The notes: generated by a model not told the origin, from the letters alone. Positions 1 to 11,368 are shown, counted from the first letter of the stretch. The stretch: 64,000 nt of DNA from Agapetus fuscipes (GCA_951799405.1 OX637353.1:13702001-13766000), one strand, 5' to 3'. Numbers and translations: made by a program.

Positions 1-273
1 TTCGTAAATTTTCTCGAACCACGCACGTCCACTCACGACAAAAACTTTCGAACTTTTGAATATTTTCCACAGGCCCTTCCTCACCGAAATTAATGCTGAG
101 ATTTAATTGGTTGATGGCTTCATCCAATAGGAACATGTTGAGCGATTTTCGGTCTTATTGCTTGAAGAAAACTAGAGAAAAAAAAAAAAAATCGCGATAC
201 GTCCTTGAGGCGCAGATCTACGTTCCGGCGCTCTACGGGGACAGCGCAGATCTGCGTTCCGGCGTCCCACGGG
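1..273. repeat. piggyBac-like non-autonomous element, end fragment
   Basis: The segment ends in GGCGTCCCACGGG followed by TTAA at 274-277. Positions about 100-273 resemble about 2625-2763, the right end of a second copy in UFSP2 intron 2: both have an A-rich stretch and then a 'GCGCAG.TC.GCGTTCCGGCG' block. A GC-rich end beside TTAA is the piggyBac pattern. The left end is outside the window, and no transposase is visible. Confidence 0.45.
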
Positions 274-277
274 TTAA

Positions 278-589
278 TGCTTCTTTCATATTCTATTCAC
301 ATTATTAATGCATCCTCTCCTATTTTTCTCACTCTGCAGGTTCCAGTCTCTTATTTGATTAACCTATTCTTTCCTTTGTCTTCTTATTCCAAGCTTATCT
401 TTGACATTCCCTTTTTACACTCCTTTTGACAGTCATTCATTGCCCATTCTTTCTATATCCTATATTGTTTAAAGTTTGAAATTTTTTTTTTGCTATTATA
501 ATATATGTGCTTAACTTAATCTCACTTTCTTTATTTGTATTTAACCGTTGATTTTATAACGCAAAAAAAAAAAAACGCAACTAAGCTAC
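278..589. other. AT-rich intronic sequence, nothing recognised
   Basis: T-rich low-complexity sequence upstream of the first visible UFSP2 exon. I see no exon with splice signals and no repeat end. It is presumably part of the UFSP2 intron preceding 1054. Confidence 0.4.
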
Positions 590-897
590 ACATATAGTGT
601 AGCTTCTTGCCGCGTTATCCCCGAAGGGGTCGCATGTGGCGAGTTGAACCTATTTATTTTTACAGGTAAGGGGGCTGGCCTTACGCCAACCACTTCAGTT
701 GAAGTGGAGGTTTCCCAGCTCCCGAAAGTGCTGGTACTCATTTCTTGTGAAGGCTGAGTAAACCTTGCCGGTATTTTATTTTGGGGTTTGAAATAAACAC
801 CGAAACGGGAAATCATTTCTGACACCCTCGGTGGGATTCGAACCCGAGCTTTCGGCATGGAATGCAAGCACTCTACCACCTGAGCTATCGACCGGAC
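590..897 (-). repeat. tRNA-derived SINE (type 1), antisense
   Basis: Read on the minus strand, it starts with a tRNA-like head containing a box A (TAGCTCAGGTGGTAGAG) and a box B (GGTTCGAATCC). These are the internal RNA polymerase III promoter elements. A body shared with 6715-6975, 10511-10870, 11369-11700 and 28152-28405 follows. The head is too diverged to fold as a working tRNA. It lies in the UFSP2 intron upstream of exon 1054-1330. Confidence 0.75.
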
Positions 898-1053
898 TTT
901 GATTTTATTGATTTTATTTGATTGATTTTATGCTTGTTTGTATTTGTGTTTCTCTCTGTAAAAGGAATTCTGTGCCGTAAATATTAAATAAATGAATAAA
1001 TATGCTTGAACTATCTGATTGTTCTCAGAATGGTATGATGAATCTCTTTCCAG

Positions 1054-3758
1054 CGTCTGACCGGGAGCTCCTCCATTCCCAGCTGGCCATCCCAAATGTC
1101 CGGCCGTGCTTCAGACGCGGCAACGCCTACTTATTTGACACGCAGCCCCAGGGTGGACTCATCGTCAATCCCCACGAGTTTATCACGGCTCGTGTCGGCA
1201 CTAAACCTGACACAACTGTTGCCGTAGTGAAGGGCAACTACACCTACCATCACTACATGCAGGATAACTTTGATGACGATGGCTGGGGATGCGCATACCG
1301 CTCGCTTCAGACTCTATGCTCCTGGTTCAGGTATGTTATCTTACTATTAATCTTTTTGCTCTGAATATTCTGGCTATATGAATACCCCCAGTACGGAATA
1401 CTTTTTCATGCAAATTTATTGACCTACCTTAATTGATTGACGACACTTCAAACTATGTGAGCAGTCACATGTATAAGTTATTCAAGAACAAATATTGCGA
1501 ATGTTTAGCACATATTTCCACTTGCAGTCTTTTGAATTCTTGAACGCAGGTGTTAGGGAAAGTTGAAAGACGTCTAATTGACAGCCGCACTGTATGCAAG
1601 TTAACACTTGACGCCTATGTGCGTTACCTGCAGTTTGAAGGGTTGAATACAAATTTTGGAATGCAAGCACTCTACCAACTGAGCTATCAACCGTTTTCAG
1701 TGTGTGAATAATGCAAAGCACTGCTTTTGGTAATCTCTTAATGTAGTATTTTTGGGAAAGAATAAGAGAGAAATAAAGAACAGAATAATACAAACAGTAT
1801 TTGAATGTAAATGAATTTTGATTTCAGGCTTCAAGGTTATACGGAGGAACCGATACCGACGCACAAACAGATCCAGCAATGCCTCGTCAGAATCAAGGAC
1901 AAGATGTCCTCGTTCATCGGATCCAAGAACTGGATCGGCTCGACGGAGGTCAGCTTTTGTTTGGAGACTCTGATGGGCGTGCAATCCAAAATCATCTTCG
2001 CCAATTCTGGACAAGAACTGCAATCGTTTGGTCCACAGCTTGTGTACCACTTCCAGAGGCATGGGACTCCCATCATGATTGGTGAACAGTTTTGATTTAT
2101 TTTAAAATAAATTTGTAGAAAGCCATGCAGTGTACCAATGGATTTTGGGTTGCTTCTGAAACAGGTAGTTGGTGTTTGTTTAACCCCTGGAGCGCCAGCG
2201 ATTTTCTGCCTAATTCAGACACCCAACTCGTGGTGTTTTATATTAAATATCTCCAAAGATACAAAACAAATCTCCTGTGGGTTTTTTTCTATCAAAAAAC
2301 AATGAAATAAAGTTTTTTTAGTGCCTACCAAAAAAACAAAAACTTTTGAGGATTTATTATTTTGCTCCATCATAATTAAGATTACAGAAAAAAGATCGAG
2401 ATTCTAAAAATAGATATACCTCATTAGTATGCGTAGGCAGGAAATCCCAGTACATCGCAAAAAATAGAAAGTTAATGACCCTTTTTATTTACACGAAGTT
2501 TTTTTTTGAGTGTGTAGTGTTCTTATGTCAACAAATTGTGGAATTCGGCTTTTTCATGAGTCCGTTTTCAAGGTCAACTTAAATATTATATTTTAAATAC
2601 CTACAAACAAAAATGAATGCTTTGACTTTGTTGGTGGATGGTTCTACCCAATAGCAGTACTTCATGCGATTTTCGATCTTATTGCTGTGTAAAAACTAAA
2701 GAAAAATGAAAAAAATTGTGTATAGTACTATGAGCGCAGGTCCGCGTTCCGGCGCTCGAGGGTTTAATTATAACCGAATAATGTCATTTTGAATTTTACT
2801 TGGTACCGCTACTATGAGATATGGCCCTTCTCAAATTTATAATTAACTTACTTCGTGGAAAAATTTATTGCTCGCTACTGCTGGGACGGATTCTACAGCT
2901 GTACGCCCCCAGCAATTATAATAGAGCAAGAAGTCATGATCTTTTCACGATCCCCGCCTGCCGAACCAATGTTCTCCGTCAGTCTTGGGTAGTGCGTGCG
3001 CTGTCGCTGCTCAATACTCTGGCCTCCTCAGCCCCACACCTGGATATATTTACAACTGGTGTGGATCGCTTACTATCTGAGTCTGTATGTATATTAGAAC
3101 GACGTATGGATGCGTAGAATAATGTATCTGTGGATCTGTATATTGTTCTCGTATGTCTACCATGTTATATGTATTGTGATGTTTTGATGTCTCACTGTCA
3201 GTCCTGTATATATTTGTTAAATAAATAAATCACAAAAACAGAAAATTAATAGGCTGGTTCACTTTCCCATGGGTCATTAGGCATTTACTTCCTATTGTTA
3301 AGGTCTTTATGTGTTTGGTGTTGTCAACTGAAATGTTGAAATGCTGAAATTAAACAGGAACCCTTTACTTACACCCCAAATTTTTTTTTCCTCTCCTTTA
3401 CAAATTCAAAGTTAAACATTTTTGTCTTTTTAAAAACTTTTGATCATTACCCTATGATCTATGAAATAGATACGTATGTAATATACTTTTTTCATCTTAA
3501 AACTGGGTAGTGTAGTCAGAATTTAAAAAGGCATTCTCTTTTTCAGGTGGCGGTGTTCTGGCACACACAATTCTCGGTGTGGAATACAACAGCAACTCTG
3601 GCGAGATCCGGTATCTGATCCTGGATCCTCACTACACCGGAGCCGAAGACATTTCAACAATCGTCGGAAAAGGATGGTGCGGCTGGAAGAACAATGACTT
3701 CTGGAATGCCACGGCGCACTACAACCTCTGTCTACCTCTCACAAAGCCATGCGTCTAA
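1054..3758 (+). CDS. UFSP2: Ufm1-specific protease 2, C-terminal exons
   Basis: UFSP2 is a cysteine protease that matures the ubiquitin-like modifier UFM1 and removes it from targets, mainly at the endoplasmic reticulum. Three coding exons are visible: 1054-1330, 1828-2081 and 3547-3758, all with AG/GT borders and matching phases. They encode the last 246 residues and a TAA stop. The catalytic Cys is in the [14 protein letters not shown] block (TGC at 1290-1292), and the Asp and His are in the LDPHYTG block (from 3624). All three catalytic residues are present. The joined protein also shows [16 protein letters not shown] and KGWCGWK blocks typical of the family. The N-terminal exons are upstream of the window; no start codon is visible, and the ATG at 1002 is intronic. 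No frameshift or stop was found. Identification is confident. Confidence 0.93.
1644..1692 (-). repeat. SINE type 1 head fragment
   Basis: On the minus strand it reads as the tRNA-like head (GATAGCTCAGTTGGTAGAG, then TGCATTCC) of the same SINE family as 590-897, without the body. It lies in UFSP2 intron 1. Confidence 0.55.
2184..2763. mobile_element. piggyBac-like non-autonomous element in UFSP2 intron
   Basis: TTAA occurs on both sides (2180-2183 and 2764-2767). The ends are inverted: CCCCTGGAGCGCC on the left and GGCGCTCGAGGG on the right. TTAA target duplication and CCC..GGG ends are hallmarks of the piggyBac superfamily. The 580-bp interior has no transposase frame. The right part resembles 100-273. 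Confidence 0.6.
2840..3235 (+). pseudogene. LINE 3' fragment (jockey/I-like tail)
   Basis: The frame ending at 3117 encodes the extreme C-terminus of a non-LTR reverse transcriptase polyprotein: the pattern RxRxxDLxxIPxxRT, then SxxVRALxLLN, typical of jockey/I-group tails. A short 3' UTR ending in repeated AAATAAATAAATC follows. It is 5'-truncated and lies in sense in UFSP2 intron 2. The clade is uncertain. Confidence 0.55.
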
Positions 3759-4136
3759 TAACAGCACACTATAAGAAAGCCTGGGAATCAATTTGTTCAG
3801 TCGTCGTCCCTGGTCACGATGCTTAGCAACTCAGATGAAGACGAGTTGTTGCTGCTTTATGCATTATCTAGCGAAACCTTGTATCTGCGGAAACATTTTT
3901 ATGGGCACTGTTTCTTGTATATAAGTAATGGGTTTTTTTTATCGCATTCAGTCAATTTTTTTTAACAACGCAACATCCCGACTCAGCGACGGATTGTCGC
4001 GTACTGGTAGCACGTTTCCTTTGTTTGACAGGGGAAGACATGTTCAGTGCAACACAATGCAGGGCTTAAACCGCATTAAAAACGCTTCTTATTTGAAGAA
4101 GCCTTTATACAGTTTCAGAAAGGGAAACTCGTAGTA
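3759..4136 (+). other. UFSP2 3' untranslated region (probable)
   Basis: Sequence directly after the UFSP2 stop. It has no convincing coding potential, and no mobile element is recognised before about 4137. The exact polyadenylation site is not clear. Confidence 0.4.
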
Positions 4137-4360
4137 CGACTCACATTCATCCCTTTGCAGTCGATCTCAAAACTATGAGAACTTGGCGTTTTCATAACTC
4201 ATTCCTTTGCCAAACTGCCCGTTTATGGAATGATCTACCTGTATCTGTGTTCCCTTCCCAATTTAATCCAGTTTGATTAAAAACCAATATCAATCGTCAC
4301 TTCCTTGCAGCGCCTCGCGACAGAAGCAACAATTCAAGCGGCACCCTTCCAGGATGACAG
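4137..4360 (+). pseudogene. LINE C-terminal fragment
   Basis: Conceptual translation gives RTWRFHNSFLCQTARLWNDL, then PVSVFPSQFN and INRHFL. This is the conserved 'S-F-x-x-x-x-x-R-L-W-N-x-L-P' tail of jockey-type reverse transcriptases. An in-frame stop follows the FNPV block, so it is a dead fragment. Confidence 0.6.
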
Positions 4361-4668
4361 AACCCCAGGTCTTGAAGAATTGGGAAGCCTCCCGCACAGG
4401 ATTCCTTAAAAAATATACCAGTATGACTCTCAGGCTGTCATTTTACTATGAAATGAATTTTCTTGTTTTTTCTTTTGTACGTGTATTCTTATTGTTATAA
4501 TTTATATTATTAAGAATGATGTAATTACTTGTGCCTGACACTAGCGACTGAAATACAAAATGAATGATTAATATATTTTTTATTAAAGTTAACGATTCTC
4601 AAGCGAGACTGAATATGTAATGAAAATTAGGCTATGAAATGCTTCATATAGAACTAAAGGCGGCAATT
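4361..4668. other. AT-rich intergenic sequence
   Basis: Downstream of the LINE fragment. No gene or repeat end is recognised. Confidence 0.3.
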
Positions 4669-4725
4669 GAAACACCTTTTTCCTTGGGTGGTCAGCCTCA
4701 TACCAACCTATAAGTCAATATAAAG
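4669..4725 (-). repeat. R repeat, 5'-end fragment
   Basis: On the minus strand it reads TTGACTTATAGGTTGGTATG followed by GGCTGACCACCC, the left end of the R repeat (reference copy 30938-31192). The rest is missing. Confidence 0.55.
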
Positions 4726-5334
4726 CCGGAACCATTTAAAACAAAATTTTGTATTGCCACCTTTGATTCTTTGACGCAAATTATGCTTGGCTTCATTTTT
4801 TAACAAGCCTGTATATAAATTATACTTTAAGGGGAAACTTTCTACCTATTGATGATAATCATACTTACTTATAATCTATTTGTAATGATTTATTTTATGC
4901 ATTTATTAAAAAAAATGTTTGATGCGACTTTCCATAATGGATGCAGTTTATTTTTTAATCAAAGCAATCTTAGGAAATGTAATAAAAGTTCTTCAAAGAA
5001 AAATGTATGTTTTATTTGTGTTTTTATTGAAAGAACAGTATTTCATGTGTCGCCACCTTAAAGGTAGAACTGAATAAGTGCTGATTCACTGATTTGAAAA
5101 ATCATGGATGAAAACATTCTATTGCGTGTAAATTCTCATAGTAAGTGAACTAATTATAAGGAAGTGCTCATGAAAAACTTCTAAACTACAGGATTTTCAC
5201 ACTTTTTAGTGCTTTCTTTTGTAGAAAATAGGAAAAAAGGTGCATTGAACTTAGAAACACATGTAAGCTTCATATGTCTCTTATTCATTGTTACCTTTGA
5301 GGTGTCGAATTATAAAACACTGCGTAATATCACC
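4726..5334. other. Intergenic; start of the ancient KLHL10 repeat unit
   Basis: No gene is seen. Positions about 5064-5225 are clearly homologous to 19920-20080 (downstream of KLHL10 copy A) and 41210-41370. Shared blocks include AGTGAACTAATT, ACTACAGGATTTTCACACTT and TTTAGTG.TTTCTTT. This marks the oldest recognisable left edge of the tandem unit. Confidence 0.5.
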
Positions 5335-5421
5335 TCTTAATCTAAATTTAAGTTGCAAAGATATGTATCATTTAAGATACATATTAAATGCATTCCCACA
5401 AGCAGACACGCATAATTTCGC
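5335..5421 (-). repeat. R repeat, 3'-end fragment
   Basis: On the minus strand it contains CTGCTTGTGGGAATGCATTT, then ATCTT and TGCAACTT, the right end of R. The left part is absent. Confidence 0.5.
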
Positions 5422-6010
5422 TGTTGATAAAACTACACTGGCTTAGCTTTCCTGAGAGGGTGGTCTACCGTTTGTGTTTGATGGTGTTTAAAGCCCTAAA
5501 CGATGCTTGGGCTTCCTAAGGTGCAACTAACAAGATTGCAGTCCGTTTTTAACACCGCAGCAAAAGTGATTTTGGGAGGCAGTAGAACTGACCATGTCAC
5601 TCCTCTATTGCAGAATCTTCACTGGCTGCGTGTCCCGGAGAGAGTGGAATACAAAATGTGCCTGTTGGTATTTAAATCACTCAGAGGAACGGCCCCTTCT
5701 TACTTAGCCGAACTATGTAAGTTTGACGAGATTTTTGATAAGCGGTGCACTCTTCGCTCGGCGCAGAGTGATGCTATCAACAAGCTGAAAATGCCATCTC
5801 GACGGAGCAGAACGGGCTTTGGGGATAGGGCGTTCAGTTCGGCGGGACCGTTGTGCTGGAACCGGCTGCCTTTGAAGCTGAGGACGGAAACCAGCGAGGA
5901 GCGCTTCAGGAAGGAGCTGAAGACCACCATCTTTACAAGAAGAGAGTGAGCGGTGGGCGCCCTTGGGGTGGCTGGAGCCACTAAACGGCGCTCAAAAGAA
6001 GAAAGAAAAA
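5422..6010 (+). pseudogene. CR1/L2-like LINE 3' fragments (two pieces)
   Basis: The frame at 5503-5949 encodes the C-terminal domain of a CR1/L2-group polyprotein: NLHWLRVPERVEYK, VFKSLRGTAPSYL, LRSA, FGDRAFSSAGPLCWNRLP, then a stop. The same domain architecture ends the larger LINE at 24411-25930. After the stop comes GGGCGCCCTTGGGGTGGCTG and AAACGGCGCTC, the 3' UTR shared by this family, and a purine-rich tail. A second overlapping piece (5425-5512) repeats the HWLSFPERVVYRLCLMVFKA region, so two truncated copies abut. Confidence 0.7.
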
Positions 6011-6304
6011 AAAAGAAGTTATCCAAATATATATATAAACGGTATGGCTCCGTGATATCTGGCAGACATGTTTTCCCCCGTTGAGGTGAGTGTGATGGGG
6101 CGGACACTTAGGTCAGCGAGAAGTGGTGCTGTCAGGTTGACACAGCCTTCAAATACGCACTAATTTTTCGAATCGCTCTTTCCAGATTGCAGGACCGATA
6201 GAGTGGAACAGACTACTCGGAGTAAGGGTTTTGTAACTGCGATTATGGCATGGATGCGTTGCTTTTTAGCAGCCAATAAGTTTCTACACTAGTGCCTTTT
6301 AAAG
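6011..6304. other. Intergenic, nothing recognised
   Basis: No gene or repeat boundary seen. Clear similarity to the copy-B flank begins just after this, at about 6305 (compare 27659). Confidence 0.3.
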
Positions 6305-6399
6305 AGGGACAGACAGCAACCGAAAGCAACTTTCTAGTATAGATACCTTTTCATATACACAGCTGGATTTAGATAAACGCGACACATCTTGTCTTGTTG

Positions 6400-6570
6400 G
6401 AAATCAACGTCTTGGGGAACAATAGAAGTTTGAGACACTGAACATTTTGGACAAAATCAGTTTCCGACAAGTGTGAACAGCTTCATACATAATGTTCTGC
6501 CACTGGAACCTCCAATTAATATATGGATCAGACACCGGACAAGTGGGAACGGGCTCTTACTGTGGGAGAC
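6400..6570. repeat. Fold-back element fragment, right arm
   Basis: Homologous to the right half of the palindromic element at 27799-27995 (TGTTCTGCCACTGGAACCTC block and the GGGAACGGGCTCTTA end). The left arm has been lost here, leaving a deletion derivative. Confidence 0.5.
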
Positions 6571-6714
6571 GACAATGCTCAGTTCTAAAAAGAGAAAAAA
6601 GTGAGTATTCGTATTTATTTAATCTTCTTGTCGTAAAAAAATACGAGAAGGTACTTAGGTACCTATAATATGCTTGTTTCCTTTGAATGTCCCTGTCTGA
6701 AAATAAAATAGTTC

Positions 6715-6975
6715 CTGGTAATACACATACAGTGTAACTTCTTGTTGTATATTGCCCAAAGAAATCGCATGTGGCAAGTGGAACCTATTTATTTTTACAG
6801 GTAAGGGGGCCGGTATTACACCAACCATTTCATTATAAGTGTGAAGACTGAATAAACCTTGCCAGTGTTTTATTTTGGGTTTCCAATAAACACCGAAACG
6901 GGAAATCGTTTCTGACATCCTCGCAAGGCTCTGACCCGAGCTCTCGGCATGGAATGCATGCCTACCAACTGAGCT
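6715..6975 (-). repeat. SINE type 1, antisense
   Basis: Body and tRNA-like head of the family at 590-897. The head at 6930-6975 is partly deleted between the boxes. It is orthologous in position to 28152-28405, so it was inserted before the A/B duplication. Confidence 0.65.
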
Positions 6976-7549
6976 GCGGTACTTACTAATAGAAATTGGA
7001 TTCCTGATTATCAAGGAATTTTGTAACAGCGTTGTGAAATATACATGCAGGGAAATCTAATGACACATTTTGGATCTGAGAATACAGAATCTACATATAG
7101 TTAAAAGGTTATTTTTTCACCTATTTTTATTGTAAAAAGTATGACTGTATGTCCTGCCTGAAATAATTTATTTTTACTCCTTTTATTTCTTTTACTTAAA
7201 TTTTGTACGAGGTTGATCACAGATACTTTAAAAAATACTTCACTTGCCAATGCTACCCTGGTAATTTTTTTTAATAGATTTGTGAAGAGGAATGCAATTG
7301 ACATTCCTTGTCAGAAACAGGTTTTATCATCATCAATTAATAATTCATTAATTTATACTTTAATGAATTATTAATTAACAATTACCCACTGAGATATGTT
7401 GAACCAGGGTCGAAGTTATGGTCAAAGGGCCAGACGTGATTGGAACCAGCGTTAGTCTATTGCTATTCCAATTACGCTAGTCAAGAATAACGACTTGACC
7501 CCTCGGCCATAACACCGACAATTTTGTGAAAGTTGCAGGGCATGGAGTT
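6976..7549. other. Intergenic, paralogous to 28406-29200
   Basis: No gene. It aligns with the flank of copy B except that B carries an extra 277-bp LINE tail at 28804-29080. A pair of near-inverted blocks surrounds ATTAACGCTGG-like sequence at 7440-7510. Confidence 0.35.
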
Positions 7550-7763
7550 ATTAGTCAATGTTGCAGGGTGTATGTCCATTTGAGAATTGGATTTTATTTT
7601 TTAAATGCGCATGCCGCATGTGACCCTACAACATAAAAACCCAAATCTCAAATGGGCATAACACCCTGCAACTCTTGCCGTCCTTTCCTGACACAGGGGT
7701 GACATTGGCAAAGTGAACCATTTTCTACAGCATGGGGGTCAGCCGCATATCAACCTATAAGTC
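7550..7763 (-). repeat. R repeat, antisense
   Basis: Near-complete R copy on the minus strand: CTTGACTTATAGGTTGATAT, then ACAGGAA, AGAGTTGCAGGGTG and CCCAAATCTC landmarks. It is shared by position with 29205-29413. Confidence 0.6.
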
Positions 7764-7915
7764 AAGAAACTGTGTAATTTTTAATGCATAAAAATAATGT
7801 GTAAATTTATCTCTGCAACTTAGATAATTTAACGTTACATTTTTGCCCTTGAGGTGACGTCTCACAAAATGGCGCTTTTAAAAATTGTGCAATTAATAAA
7901 TAAATAAATTGGTAC

Positions 7916-8209
7916 ATGCCGTATTGTTCAGAGTTGAATCTTCTTCGCGGTAAATACGGTGGAGGAAATTTAGGATCTTATCTAAGGACACAGGTCATAC
8001 AATCATGTATGCCTTTGGACAGAACTCATTACGAAAACCATAATAAAACGAATGATTTATATAAATTGAAAATACCGCAATCTGTATTTCCGCTTCCATT
8101 GTTTGTTTTAATTGGTTTCACAAAGCTAAAATACATTCCGCCCTCTTACTGCTTGTTTGTCTTATCTCCCACAGAGGTAATTTCACATGAGCAATGTTTG
8201 TACGTGTAG
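7916..8209 (+). other. Conserved 97-codon open frame, coding status doubtful
   Basis: An open frame of identical length recurs at 29563-29856 and 55316-55609 in the flanks of copies B and C, and its last codons (LSPTEVIS..QCLYV) recur near 21000. No domain, signal peptide or membrane segment is recognised. Between A and B most differences change the amino acid, which argues against selection on a protein. It may be part of a longer untranslated or promoter-linked block that happens to stay open. Confidence 0.2.
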
Positions 8210-8924
8210 GTAGGTAGTAGGTACTGGACAAATGTGTCTTATAAAAACTGGAAATTGATTTAAAAAATATTTTAAAACAACTCTCCCATTATTGTGTTAT
8301 ACGTTTTTTCTCGCTCAGATTGTGTAGAATGTGATTTTTCAGACAAAATCATTGAGAGGTCACATTTGAATCAAATATCTAGTAGATAAGCAAAACAAGC
8401 ATTGAGGGGACGAGACAGTGTATTATATAGTTTTGGATTCTAAACTCCAAAAGATTCGACGGACAAGAAGCTTTGTATAAATGAGAGACTAGCGCCTCTG
8501 ACGGTTAGATTTGAAAGTAATCCGGCCGAATGACCAGGTTAATTTTCGCACCTTTTTCAAATTTCCGACCCACAGATCACGGAATATAAATTCCGACCTC
8601 AAGGATTTTGTGATAATTTTATGTTTTCAGGTGTAATAATGAAATATAAGGTACTAGCAGTACCCGGCGTGTTTCACTACGCCATTTGGGCATGTGGTAT
8701 CAATTTTTTTCTACAGATAAAAGAGGAAACAACAGGATCAAAAAAAAAAGTGTGCTAATCGGAATCAAGCTTCACACAATTTATCTCTAGGTTAATCTTC
8801 ACGTTTTCTAAAAAAAAAGGTCTAGGTACAACTGTTAAGCAGCAGAGCCAAGCATAGGGAAAATCGATTGCGGTGCTCCATTTATATTTAAGATAAAAGA
8901 AATCGGCTATGTAACGTCACTCAT
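8210..8924. other. KLHL10 copy A 5' flank
   Basis: About 8210-8640 aligns with 29857-30290 (copy B flank), after which A and B flanks diverge. The block TAGCAGTACCCGGCGTG at about 8655 resembles ends of common insect interspersed repeats. No gene is seen. Confidence 0.35.
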
Positions 8925-9165
8925 CTAATCTATTCTAAGTTGCATGGATATAATTGTTACATTTGGAATTCACATTAAGTGCATGCCCACAAGACACGTA
9001 TAAGTTCACACTTGCACATTCTGCGTGTGAACCTACAACATAAAAACCCAAATCTCAAATGAACATACACCCTGCAACTCTTTGCTGACCTTCCCTGAAA
9101 CAGGGGTGACATTGGCAGAGTGAACCATTTTCTATTTATAGTTGGTCAGATGCATATTGACCTAT
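8925..9165 (-). repeat. R repeat, antisense, diverged
   Basis: Contains the R landmarks on the minus strand (GTCACCCCTGTTTCAGGGAA, CAGGGTG, CCCAAATCTC) with more changes than other copies. It is absent from the copy-B flank. Confidence 0.55.
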
Positions 9166-9920
9166 ACAAGAAAAGAATATAAACAATAAATTAAATTTTA
9201 TAATCATACAATTAAAGAACTAATCTATAAAATTCACTATACTCTTTGAGCAAAGTGAAGAAATAAATGTATTCCAAACAATCAGGAATATTTTTCAATG
9301 TAACCGCACTGTGAAACGTATGCAGTTGGGGAAAATGCTTCATACAATATGATGCACTTAAGTGTTTTTTCAACTATCTCCATAAAAGTGTTTAATTTAT
9401 GTTGAATTTTTGACTCCCTGTCCTGTCTTTATCCCGGCCAAGTGAATTCACATTTTTTCCCCACATTTAAAATGTGCTCTATCCATTATTTCAATAAGTG
9501 AAAGTTTTAGGTAGTGCACACGGAACATTTTCTATTGACAACAAAATTGTAAGTCGCACGGCCGGGTTAGGTAAAAGGCAAACATTTTGTTTATCTTGGT
9601 TGCTTTGGACCATTGTCACATAGAAGAAAGACGTTTAACCGCCGAGAAAAAAACGATCTTTAAATTTGTGGTAAGAATATAATTTTACAGAAATGCGTTT
9701 TTTGAAAAAACAACTATATTATGTATATTTTAATTAAAAGTATGTTTCAATAAAAGGTTTTAATAATAATAATATATTTCAATATGGTCTTCTTGTTGTG
9801 ACCTACGAACTTTCGTTTATCGTATTTTTTATAAGTGCGGGATATAAAAGCTTTCTTACATTTCTAAAATTCAACTTGGAATACTTGAATAACATTTTTT
9901 AATTTGGAACTTTTGTCTAG
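9166..9920. other. AT-rich intergenic sequence, copy-A specific
   Basis: No open frame, splice structure or repeat end recognised. There is no counterpart in copies B and C. Confidence 0.3.
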
Positions 9921-10476
9921 GCCAGGGGTCGGCAACCTTTTGAGTCGGAAGAGCCAAAAATTACAATTTACAAATTTCAAAGTTTTTCCTTGACTTATAG
10001 GTTGGTATGAGGCTGACCACCCATACTGTAAAAAATGGTTCACTTTGCCAATGTCGCCCCTGTTTCAGGGAAGGTCGGCAAGAGTTGCAGGGCTTATGTT
10101 TATTTAAGATTGGGTTTTTATATTGAAGTTCCACATGCGGTATGTGTGAGCGCGAAATTATGCGTGTCTGCTTATGGGAATGCATTTGATGTGAATCTCA
10201 AATGATACATATCTTATTTTGGATTTGGATTTGTAAAGAGCCACAAATGTTTTTTTGCCAACAATAAATAGCGTCGATGGGGCGGGGAGAGGGTGGGGGG
10301 TGAAAAGCGAGTACAAGTAGCGGAGAGATCGTTAATCGATTCAGAACGATTTAGTTTTTTTCGATCAGAAGTATAATTCTGTGTTTTTTTTATATTTGCG
10401 TATGAAGCTAAAGAGCCGTAACTTCACACCCAAAGAGCCGCATGTGGCTGGTGAGCCGCAGGTTGCTTACCCCTAA
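9921..10476. mobile_element. hAT-like non-autonomous element with nested R repeat
   Basis: The left end CAGGGGTCGGCAACCTTTTG and the right end GGTTGCTTACCCCTA form imperfect inverted termini of the hAT type. Subterminal 'AAGAGCC' and 'AAAGAGCCG' motifs occur on both sides. An R repeat is inserted at about 9986-10215. I could not see a clean 8-bp target duplication. No transposase. Confidence 0.5.
9986..10215 (+). repeat. R repeat, sense, nested in hAT-like element
   Basis: Starts CCTTGACTTATAGGTTGGTA and runs to AAATGATACATATCTT. It interrupts the hAT-like element 9921-10476, so it inserted later. Confidence 0.6.
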
Positions 10477-10510
10477 CCAAACCGATATCGATCCATCATA
10501 TTTGTAAAAA

Positions 10511-11368
10511 GTCCGGTCTATAGCTTAGTTGGTAGAGTAACTGCATTCCATGCCGAGATCTCGAGTTAGAATCCCACCGAAGTTGTCAGAAATTATTTCC
10601 CGTTTCAGTGTTAATTTTAAACCCAAAATAAAATACCGGCAAGGCTTACTCAGCCTTCATAAGAAATGAGTGTCAAGCCACTCAGGAGCTGAATAACATC
10701 CATTTCAAGTTGGCGTAAAGTAAAAGTTACTGGGTTGTTCATTTTAGATTTGGATTTTAAATTATGAGTGGGTACACATGCAGCATTTGTAAGCGTGAAC
10801 TTACATGTGTCTACTTGTGAGCATGCATTTTTATATGAATCTTTAATGTAAATGTATATTTGCAACTAAGATTATGTATTGTAGTTGAATATAATGGTCT
10901 TCTTCTATTGGGTGGTTTCAAAATTTACCGACCTCGTTGCTGAAATATTGAGAATTGAGAACCATTGTTTATTTGATCACCATCAAACTTCACAGGATTC
11001 GTTCTAAGAGTATGTTACATGTTTCCTGAAAATTTCGTCAAAATCGGATGAGCGGTTTATGAGTCTATAGGGAACATACATACATACATACATACATACA
11101 TACATACATACATACATACATACATACATACATACATACATACATACATACATACATACATACATACATAATACATACATACATACATACATACATACAT
11201 ACATACATACATACATACATACATACATACATACATACATACATACATACATACATACATACATACATACATACATACATACATACATACATACATACAT
11301 ACATACATACATACATACATACATACATACATACACACATCCTTCTTTATAGATATAGATAGATAGAT
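10511..11368 (+). repeat. SINE type 1 plus flank and CATA array, first tandem copy
   Basis: tRNA-like head (box A TAGCTTAGTTGGTAGAG, box B-like GAGTTAGAATCCC), then the SINE body and about 340 bp of further sequence. The block AAAATCGGATGAGCGG comes next, followed by a (CATA)n array and CACACATCCTTCTTTATAG. From 10542 on, the whole segment is repeated at 11369-12008. Confidence 0.65.
11079..11335. repeat. (CATA)n microsatellite
   Basis: About 64 uninterrupted or nearly uninterrupted TACA/CATA tetranucleotides, with one phase slip near 11170. The long Met-Tyr-Val-Cys open frames on the minus strand come only from this repeat. Confidence 0.95.

Noticed and set aside
1002..1053. UFSP2 start at the ATG at 1002
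   Set aside because: A clear acceptor (CTCTTTCCAG) precedes 1054, and upstream codons do not resemble the family; the protein must continue upstream of the window.
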